A stretch of DNA of 9,820 nucleotides, taken from an uncultured Pseudomonadota bacterium. Lineage in GTDB: Bacteria; Pseudomonadota; Alphaproteobacteria; RF32; CAG-239. Within the stretch, counting starts at the first letter, position 1. Every line of letters begins with the position of its first letter. A program made the position numbers and the translations under genes. This document shows, one piece after another, positions 1-5,110 of the stretch. The stretch is taken from assembly GCA_949295395.1 (NCBI GenBank), contig CASFLB010000038.1, positions 1 to 9,820 on the forward strand, written 5' to 3'. The notes under the pieces were generated by a model, which was not told the DNA's origin, did not search any database, and saw only the letters and a list, made by a program, of their open reading frames with translations.

Positions 1-60
1 CAGACCGTCGCTTCATTCTAGCAAAGGAGTTTTTTATCTGTAAAGCTGTAAGCTCTTTGG

Positions 61-88
61 AACTACCGGCCTAGCCGGTAGTTTTCTT
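61..88 (+). terminator. Rho-independent terminator, plus strand
   Basis: AACTACCGGC (61-70) and GCCGGTAGTT (74-83) form a perfect 10-bp stem around the 3-nt loop CTA. The stem runs straight into TTTTCTTGTT, so it is oriented to end plus-strand transcription entering from the left edge. Positions 1-60 show no convincing reading frame. They contain AAGCTGTAAGCTC, which can form a small second hairpin. What the transcript encodes is not visible. A short GC-rich hairpin of this kind is also typical of IS200/IS605-type element ends, an alternative treated under findings. Confidence 0.75.
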
Positions 89-93
89 GTTAC

Positions 94-119
94 AAAAAAG
101 GCCGCGCCGAAACGCGACC
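94..119 (-). terminator. Rho-independent terminator of the small membrane gene
   Basis: Read on the minus strand, GGTCGCG (119-113) pairs with CGCGGCC (106-100) through one G-U wobble, with a 6-nt loop TTTCGG. Six T residues (99-94) follow. The stem starts right after the TGA stop of the small membrane protein gene, so it is the natural end of that transcript. Together with the opposing terminator at 61-88 it makes a tail-to-tail insulated junction. Confidence 0.8.
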
Positions 120-281
120 TCAGAAAAACCAAGAAATTACCACAAAAATGATAACTCCCCAAAGGGCATAACCCAATGGTTTTTCTAATTTAGCGTGAAG
201 CCATCCAATAGCTCCACAAATACTTTTGAACACTGCCCAAATAATGAACAGTGCTACTAAGATAGATAAAATTTCCATCAT
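120..281 (-). CDS. Small two-helix membrane protein, function unknown
   Basis: This frame encodes a 53-residue hydrophobic protein that I do not recognise as a named family. From the tandem ATG ATG start, residues 3-26 form one hydrophobic segment (MEILSILVALFIIWAVF and beyond). A short polar turn follows around WLHAKLEKPLGY (27-38). Residues 39-53 form a second hydrophobic segment ending in WFF. The predicted form is a hairpin in the inner membrane with a lysine-bearing loop. The start is uncertain: the ATG pair at 281/278 has no Shine-Dalgarno sequence, while an in-frame TTG at 311 would add ten residues (MKSNLKNNIA) but sits 13 nt from the nearest GGAGGA. A terminator directly after the stop and a promoter about 215 bp upstream support a real monocistronic gene. 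Without homologues no role can be given. Confidence 0.6.
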   Translation of the reverse strand: MMEILSILVALFIIWAVFKSICGAIGWLHAKLEKPLGYALWGVIIFVVISWFF

Positions 282-288
282 AGCTATA

Positions 289-390
289 TTATTTTTTAAG
301 TTTGACTTCAATTTTAAAAGCCATTCCTCCGTCGCTAAACGGTAAACAGCTCAAAAAATCAAATATCTCGCATGGAAAAATCGGTCTCAT
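289..390 (-). CDS. Possible 33-residue leader ORF upstream of the membrane gene
   Basis: An ATG at 390 opens a 33-codon frame ending in TAA at 289, seven bases before the ATG ATG of the membrane protein gene. A second in-frame ATG at 324 would give only MAFKIEVKLKK. It is abutted directly by a perfect GGAGGA, with no spacer. The longer product starts MRPIFPCEIFDF and has no recognisable domain. The arrangement could allow translational coupling into the next gene, which lacks its own ribosome binding site. Equally, it could be a chance frame in a leader. Confidence is low. Confidence 0.2.
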   Translation of the reverse strand: MRPIFPCEIFDFLSCLPFSDGGMAFKIEVKLKK

Positions 391-473
391 CAGTCTTCAC
401 ATAATGCGCTAGCACTACATACGTCGTCCGACAAATCCTCTAAACCCCACAATAATCAACAACTTTTAATTCC

Positions 474-500
474 ATACTAATATTTAATCATTATTAGTAT
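474..500. repeat. 9-bp inverted repeat, candidate operator
   Basis: ATACTAATA (474-482) and TATTAGTAT (492-500) are exact inverted copies separated by 9 bp. The right arm overlaps the -10 hexamer of the minus-strand promoter at 496-524, and the left arm lies just downstream of the predicted transcription start. That geometry suits a dimeric repressor. There is no adjacent T-run, so a terminator for the transglycosylase gene is less likely, although the same repeat would form a weak AT-rich hairpin. Confidence 0.4.
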
Positions 501-524
501 AGCACGAAATCGTTACCAAAACAA
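496..524 (-). promoter_or_regulatory. Sigma-70-type promoter for the small membrane gene
   Basis: On the minus strand TTGTTT (524-519) and TATACT (501-496) are separated by exactly 17 bp. Transcription would start near 489. The -35 box lies just past the TAA stop of the transglycosylase gene (530-532), so the small gene appears to have independent transcription. The leader to its ATG would be about 208 nt, unusually long for a 53-codon gene. Confidence 0.5.
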
Positions 525-529
525 TAATT

Positions 530-2296
530 TTATTGATAATCGACGCCGGAAGACAAGACCGGCCACTGTCCGCTTTTCAAAAGTTCCAAACTCTCGGGAT
601 TCTGCCCCAACTGTAAACTATACAGCCAAAAATTCGCCATGACGCGTTCAATATAAATGCGTGTTTGTTTAGCCGGAATCAGCTCAATGAACAACAGCGG
701 ATCGTTTTGATATTTCATCTTTTTCTGCCATTTGAGCAAATTTCCCGGCCCAGCGTTATAAGCGGTCAGCATCAGAAACAAATCACCATTGATATAATCT
801 TTGTTAAGAAGATAATTCACATATTTCTGACCAGCCGAAAGATTATAGTCAATCTCAAACAAAACAGACTTATCTTTTTTAAGTTTTTTGTCTTTAGTCA
901 CATAAGCCGCCGTACTCGGCAAAAGTTGCATCAAACCACGTGCACCGGCTGGACTAACCGCTTCAGGATCAAAAGACGATTCCTGTCGTGTCACGGCTAA
1001 TAACAAAGCCTTATTTGCTTTCCAGCCATCTTTGGGCTCCCATTCGGGAATAGGATAAGCCCAGGCGTCATAATAAATTTGTTTGTCATAGTGGCTCAGA
1101 TTATTAGAAAGACGCAAAGCTAAAGAATGACGTCCGGTTTCTTCGGCCCAAAACATCAAAACTTCTTTTTGTGGCTCAGTCAAAGACTTATAAACCTTAT
1201 TAATCTCATCTTCGGCCAAGTCCGGACGCTTGGCATGAAACAAAGCCACCGCCCGCGCCACGGCTGGAATACTAACCATATCTTTGGCATAAAGCGGTGT
1301 CGAAAAATCATTCCAATAAGTTGTTTTTTCCCACTTATAGTCAAACTTATTACCCAGGATATAAGATGCTAAAATACCATAAAAAGTGCGATTATATTTA
1401 GCCGCGATTTTCAAATATTTTTGCGCTTCCTTGGGCTTGTTTTGACGCATATAGGCACGATACGCCCAAAACCCGCCAGCCGCTTGCAACCAAGCATCAT
1501 TTTTTTCAACTTTGGCCAAGCGCGAAAAATAATCGGCCGCCGTTTTATAACGCTTCATCTTCCAAGATGCTAATCCGGCCACCCAATAAGCCATAACCTT
1601 GTGGCTCCGACGAGCCGGTTTTAGGGACCATTGATAAGCCAAACGATTTTCATTATCCAACAAATACACCAAAGCCAAAGTTGTTGCCATCTCATCCCAA
1701 TATTTATCAGGTATGGTCATACGAAATTTTTGGGTTTCCAACACACCACGCGCAACACGTGTTTTACCTTTATTAATAGCGGTATAAAACTTTCGGATTT
1801 GCTTTTGCACATAAGATTTTTGAGCTTTAGACAGCTTGCGATAATCAGGACTATCCATATTAAGCAACGGCCGAGTATAAGCTTCACTTGCTCCAACAGA
1901 ACTAACTTTACCACCCAGAGCTTTCTTTTCAGCCAAACGATAAATTCGCGAGGCTTGAGGCAAATCATAATAATTTTCCAACCATTGATTAAGCTCTTCA
2001 TAAGTTGACGTATAGTTTTTAGAAAGGTATTTCTCGGCTAAGACATGACCTTTAAGCAAGTCCCCATCCAAATCTTCGAGCAAATCATCAACTTCGTCAT
2101 AATCAGATTCGTTCAAAGCCTCAAAAATATCTTCATAAGTATCAACATCGTCATCAGAGATAATATCATCATCTAAAATCTGATTATAAAGATTTTTATC
2201 AATTTCATATCCGGCTCTAGCATCATAAGCCCCTATCATTAAGAGCCCACACACGAGAACAAAAACCTCGCAAAAACTTCTTATACGGCAAAGCAC
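530..2296 (-). CDS. slt: Soluble lytic murein transglycosylase (Slt70-like, GH23)
   Basis: A periplasmic enzyme that cleaves the MurNAc-GlcNAc bond of peptidoglycan, leaving 1,6-anhydro-MurNAc ends. Residues here are counted from the upstream in-frame TTG at 2320; the preferred GTG start at 2296 is residue 9. An AGGAG ends 10 nt before that GTG, whereas the TTG lies upstream of this ribosome binding site. A signal peptide follows (hydrophobic about 19-31, likely cleavage after AYDARA). Residues 40-430 are the helical superhelix typical of the family, with an acidic stretch at 50-88. The catalytic GH23 domain spans about 435-575: TRQESSF with catalytic Glu447, GLMQLLP (462-468), AYNAGPGN (520-527) and QTRIYIERVMANF near 552-564. 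The length of about 588 residues is normal for alphaproteobacterial members. It is the last gene of the minus-strand row, and such genes often neighbour uracil-DNA glycosylase in Alphaproteobacteria. Confidence 0.92.
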   Translation of the reverse strand: MLCRIRSFCEVFVLVCGLLMIGAYDARAGYEIDKNLYNQILDDDIISDDDVDTYEDIFEALNESDYDEVDDLLEDLDGDLLKGHVLAEKYLSKNYTSTYEELNQWLENYYDLPQASRIYRLAEKKALGGKVSSVGASEAYTRPLLNMDSPDYRKLSKAQKSYVQKQIRKFYTAINKGKTRVARGVLETQKFRMTIPDKYWDEMATTLALVYLLDNENRLAYQWSLKPARRSHKVMAYWVAGLASWKMKRYKTAADYFSRLAKVEKNDAWLQAAGGFWAYRAYMRQNKPKEAQKYLKIAAKYNRTFYGILASYILGNKFDYKWEKTTYWNDFSTPLYAKDMVSIPAVARAVALFHAKRPDLAEDEINKVYKSLTEPQKEVLMFWAEETGRHSLALRLSNNLSHYDKQIYYDAWAYPIPEWEPKDGWKANKALLLAVTRQESSFDPEAVSPAGARGLMQLLPSTAAYVTKDKKLKKDKSVLFEIDYNLSAGQKYVNYLLNKDYINGDLFLMLTAYNAGPGNLLKWQKKMKYQNDPLLFIELIPAKQTRIYIERVMANFWLYSLQLGQNPESLELLKSGQWPVLSSGVDYQ

Positions 2297-2344
2297 TCTA
2301 CTTTCGCTCCTAAAAAACAAATTAAGCTAAATAAAAAAACAAAA

Positions 2345-3067
2345 TTAGTTCTTACGCAGCCACCGAATTTTGGAAGCACACTCCTTAGCCGACATTTTAG
2401 CAACCCGACAACGATTAACAATAATATTCGGAATCTTATCCATAGAATAACAGCCCTCACCCATCAAAGAATAATTAAAATAGGTATCGACATTCGGAGA
2501 AACATCATAAAAATTCAAAGCAGTTTCCATCTCGGGCCACCGAAGCTTAACACTAAGATTGTTAATTTTTCGATCAAGAGTAGAAGTTAGAATAAATCGC
2601 ATAAAGCAACGAACCTCACCGCTCATGGAACGGTTAACATAAAAATTATCATAATACAAAAAGATAAAAGAACTGTCTTCTGTAAAGGATGAATTTTGTT
2701 GATAAAGTCCAACATTTCCTCTTTGAGTTTTATCAGTTGTTTCATTCCAAGGCAAACCGGTATTAACAGTTTCTTTTTCAGGGGCTTTTGTTTCGGCCGA
2801 TGTTTGATTTGCCGTCGACGCTTTGGAAAGTGATGGCTTGCTGGAAGAAGCTGGCTTCACTGATGACTGAGTTTTATCAACACCTTGAGATGAAGTATTC
2901 TGAGTTGCCTTAACAGAGGGTGTTTTTTTATTCCAAAAATCATCAGGACTCACAGCCAAAGCCGAAGACGTCGTTCCAACAGATGACCGAAAACCTTGTG
3001 CCGAAACAACAGACGCTCCAAAAACCGCAGCACTCACCAAAAGACAAAGACCAAAACGAATATTCAT
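2345..3067 (-). CDS. Secreted four-cysteine protein, smaller paralogue
   Basis: I do not recognise a named family. The ATG at 3067 is preferred because GAGG stands about 6 nt before it and it opens a clean signal peptide (MNIRFGLCLLVSAAVFGASV, cleavage likely after VVSA). An ATG at 3130 would add 21 residues but has no ribosome binding site. The 240-residue product has a Ser/Thr/Lys/Pro-rich linker at about 30-104, then a folded C-terminal domain with cysteines at 154, 206, 220 and 230. The Cys-x22-Trp spacing (C154, W177) and the Cys-x13-Cys pair (206/220) are identical to those in the gene just upstream, so the two are probably paralogues. Export and even cysteine number suggest disulfide-bonded folding in the envelope. 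It follows the larger paralogue by 103 bp and precedes the transglycosylase by 48 bp. Confidence 0.75.
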   Translation of the reverse strand: MNIRFGLCLLVSAAVFGASVVSAQGFRSSVGTTSSALAVSPDDFWNKKTPSVKATQNTSSQGVDKTQSSVKPASSSKPSLSKASTANQTSAETKAPEKETVNTGLPWNETTDKTQRGNVGLYQQNSSFTEDSSFIFLYYDNFYVNRSMSGEVRCFMRFILTSTLDRKINNLSVKLRWPEMETALNFYDVSPNVDTYFNYSLMGEGCYSMDKIPNIIVNRCRVAKMSAKECASKIRWLRKN

Positions 3068-3104
3068 CGGCACCTCTAACAAAACAAGGAATAAAAAGCC
3101 AAGA

Positions 3105-3144
3105 GCCTTTCGCAAGAGGTTGAGTACCATCTGATACGAAAGGC
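3105..3144 (-). promoter_or_regulatory. Intercistronic hairpin ahead of the smaller four-cysteine gene
   Basis: GCCTTTCG (3105-3112) and CGAAAGGC (3137-3144) are exact inverted copies with a 24-nt loop. On the minus-strand transcript the hairpin lies 37 nt before the start codon at 3067. It is followed by TCTTGGCTTTTT, so an imperfect terminator or attenuator between the two paralogues is possible. Alternatively the hairpin could set transcript stability. A TATACT (3161-3156) lies just upstream, but I see no convincing -35 box. Confidence 0.35.
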
Positions 3145-3170
3145 AATTGGAAAAGAGTATAATTCAAAAA

Positions 3171-4037
3171 TTATTTCTGAGCAGCGGCCGTATCAGGAAA
3201 CAGCTGATCTAATTTTTCATTAAGATTAGCCTCTGAAGAATTAGAAGCACTCTTGTCAGCATCTTTTGAGGCTGCTGGAACATCATTCAAAGAAGCCGGT
3301 TCAACATCTTCAGGATCAACATTACCTTTAATAGCACTCAAAGCTTCCGAAACTTTTTTAAATTGAGCTAAGGTATCGCCATAAGCCTGGTTAATTTTGT
3401 TGCGCTGTTCAACACGAGCATTTTCTTGTTGCAAATGTTCATCTTGAGGCGTAACGGCTTTAAATTCGCTATAATATTCCGGATTCGTAGAAGAAACAAA
3501 ACGGAAAAAACCATTACAGCCTTGAGAACCTTGGAACGGAGAAGCATTATTGGCACTGGTAATATCACAATCCGTTGCAGCCAAAGAAACATCTCCCATC
3601 AACAAGAAGCAACGATCGGAAGAAAGTTTTGCATGAACAGTTTTCTGTTTAAACGGCTCCAAATCCGACAACGTAATAGAAGAAGAAACAGAAGAAACGG
3701 AAGACGATTCGGCAACATTAGACGTATTTCTTCTATTACGAGAAGAGCGAGCATTTTGCTTTTCTTGTTTTTTCTGTTCCTGATCAGCCAGTTCACTAAT
3801 CGTATCATCGAACCAAACAAAATTCAGATTAGCAGACTTCAACGAATAGTTTGAACGGTTATAAAAGGTCGCATTATAATCACAGCCGACAAGATTACCA
3901 TCATTATTTTTTATCGGAGTAACATCGTGAATTTTAAAAAGCACGACATCATCGGCAGCCTGTACCGACGGAACAGTGATACAACCGGCCATAACAAACG
4001 CAAGAGCCGAAAGGAGAACAGTTTTATTTCCAGTCAT
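3171..4037 (-). CDS. Envelope four-cysteine protein with C-terminal coiled coil, larger paralogue
   Basis: A 288-residue exported protein of no named family I can identify. The ATG at 4037 follows a weak GGGA. Two export readings exist: signal peptidase I cleavage after VPSVQA (22-27), or lipidation at Cys19 in VMAGC, an imperfect lipobox with Met at -3. The core domain runs about 31-182, with Cys52, Cys143, Cys157 and Cys174. Cys52 is followed by Trp75 (x22), and 143/157 are Cys-x13-Cys, both matching the downstream protein. Between Trp75 and Cys143 lies a roughly 40-residue charged then Ser-rich insertion (KKQEKQNARSSRNRRN, SSSVSSVSSS). Residues 195-235 look coiled-coil, and the tail is Asp/Ala/Ser-rich. 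It lies 94 bp after the glycosylase gene. A role in envelope structure or assembly is a guess from context. Confidence 0.75.
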   Translation of the reverse strand: MTGNKTVLLSALAFVMAGCITVPSVQAADDVVLFKIHDVTPIKNNDGNLVGCDYNATFYNRSNYSLKSANLNFVWFDDTISELADQEQKKQEKQNARSSRNRRNTSNVAESSSVSSVSSSITLSDLEPFKQKTVHAKLSSDRCFLLMGDVSLAATDCDITSANNASPFQGSQGCNGFFRFVSSTNPEYYSEFKAVTPQDEHLQQENARVEQRNKINQAYGDTLAQFKKVSEALSAIKGNVDPEDVEPASLNDVPAASKDADKSASNSSEANLNEKLDQLFPDTAAAQK

Positions 4038-4131
4038 GATAAAATCCCATAATAAAAGTTATAACTCTGAAAAGAATGATATTTTATTTTTGCTTAAAAT
4101 ACTATTAAAATATAAAACGGTGGATAAGTTT

Positions 4132-4947
4132 TTAAGCCGCCATTTTTTTCTTAAGGCGTAAAAAATCATTCCATATTTTAGATTTTTGAGCCGTATTACG
4201 CAACAAATAAGCCGGATGGAAGGTAGCCAAAGCAGGAACAATAGACTTATCTTCCAAAGGATAATCAAGCCATTTACCGCGCAATTTTGAAATTGGTTCT
4301 TCATTATCAAGCAAAGCATTAGCAGCACTCCCCCCCAACAGGACGATAACTTTTGGACGAACCAATTCAATTTGACGTTTAAGAAAAGGCAAACAAACAG
4401 CAACTTCTGCTGTTGTCGGCGTACGGTTTCCGGGCGGTCTCCAAGGCAAAACATTGGTGATATAAACATCATCACGATGAAATCCGGCCGCAAGCAAAAT
4501 TTTACCCAACAAATGTCCGCTTCGCCCAACAAAAGGCACACCCATACGATCTTCATCAGCACCGGGAGCTTCACCGATAAGCATAATATCGGCTTGAGGA
4601 TTTCCGCCTCCAAATACCGTCTTATTAGCGGTCAACTTAAGAGCACAACCTTCAAAAGCCTCCACCAGCGCACGAAGTTCTTCAACAGATTTGGCTTGAG
4701 CGCAAATATCTTGCGCCCCTTTGCAGGCATTAACCGTAGCTTGCGCCAACTCAGTTGTTGCCTTACGTTCCTCCGATTCGATAACAGGTTTATCAGAAGT
4801 CTTCAAAACAGGCAAAGGACGTTTTTCAAGAACAGAATCTGAAGACGACGTCAAACCGAAAGGCTCTTCTCCCACGGTTTCGTCGACGCCGGCCCAAACA
4901 TACCAATCCAAAATGTCTTTTAAGTTTAAAGAATCTGTTTCCATCAT
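4132..4947 (-). CDS. Uracil-DNA glycosylase, family 4-like (alphaproteobacterial type)
   Basis: Removes uracil from DNA as the first step of base excision repair in the cytoplasm. The start is the ATG ATG pair at 4947/4944, where the typical tail METDSLNLKDILDWYVWAG begins. An in-frame ATG at 5019 would add 24 unlikely residues crossing the intergenic palindrome. No Shine-Dalgarno is visible. Counting from 4947 (271 residues), residues 1-95 are the variable alphaproteobacterial extension. The uracil-binding fold follows: GEAPGADED (125-133), PFVGRSGHLLG, TNVLPWRPPGNRTP (164-177), VIVLLGGSAANALL, and FHPAYLLRN with His244. Classical family 4 enzymes bind an iron-sulfur cluster through four cysteines. 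Only two equivalents remain here (C101 in EGCALK and C185), with Phe and Trp at the other positions, so a cluster is doubtful. The first gene of the minus-strand row. Confidence 0.93.
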   Translation of the reverse strand: MMETDSLNLKDILDWYVWAGVDETVGEEPFGLTSSSDSVLEKRPLPVLKTSDKPVIESEERKATTELAQATVNACKGAQDICAQAKSVEELRALVEAFEGCALKLTANKTVFGGGNPQADIMLIGEAPGADEDRMGVPFVGRSGHLLGKILLAAGFHRDDVYITNVLPWRPPGNRTPTTAEVAVCLPFLKRQIELVRPKVIVLLGGSAANALLDNEEPISKLRGKWLDYPLEDKSIVPALATFHPAYLLRNTAQKSKIWNDFLRLKKKMAA

Positions 4948-5000
4948 GATAAAGGAGAATAAAATCAAATAACATTTTTTGCAAGAAGAAACACACAAAA

Positions 5001-5017
5001 GTGCAATTATAATGCAC
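5001..5017. promoter_or_regulatory. Near-palindrome in the divergent region
   Basis: GTGCAATTATAATGCAC is a palindrome apart from one extra A: GTGC and GCAC flank the self-complementary ATTATAAT. The core contains TATAAT on both strands (5008-5013 plus, 5011-5006 minus), so it could serve as a -10 box in either direction, though no good -35 box is found at 16-18 bp on either side. It lies 53 bp from the glycosylase ATG and 93 bp from the TPR start, a sensible place for a shared operator. This is the only notable structure in the 163-bp gap apart from the promoter at 5034-5061. Confidence 0.3.
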
Positions 5018-5033
5018 AAAAAGCAAATTAATG

Positions 5034-5061
5034 TTGTATGATAAAAAAAAGTCGCTAAAAT
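5034..5061 (+). promoter_or_regulatory. Candidate promoter for the TPR lipoprotein gene
   Basis: TTGTAT (5034-5039) and TAAAAT (5056-5061) are separated by 16 bp on the plus strand. Transcription would start near 5068, giving a leader of about 45 nt to the ATG at 5111. AT-rich sequence makes chance matches common, so this is only a reasonable candidate. Confidence 0.35.
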
Positions 5062-5110
5062 ACATAAGAATTAACATTTTAGGTTCAACGCCTCTAATAC
5101 AAATCTCAGG

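Noticed and set aside
2140..2200. Run of Asp codons giving a strongly acidic stretch in the transglycosylase, considered as a calcium-binding or repeat region
   Set aside because: The surrounding residues match the usual alphaproteobacterial transglycosylase N-terminal helical region, so it looks like family-typical sequence with acidic bias and not a separate motif.
3426..3854. 142-codon plus-strand frame rich in Arg and Ile
   Set aside because: It is antisense to the four-cysteine protein gene. The Arg-rich translation reflects reverse-complemented Ser/Glu codons, and no start signals were seen.
4119..4127. DnaA-box-like TTATCCACC on the minus strand after the glycosylase gene
   Set aside because: It is a single 8-of-9 match with no cluster, no AT-rich unwinding region pattern and no dnaA or other origin-linked gene nearby.
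4059..4613. 184-codon minus-strand frame overlapping the glycosylase gene
   Set aside because: Its Leu/Cys/Trp-rich translation with no domain is an out-of-phase shadow of the clearly conserved glycosylase.
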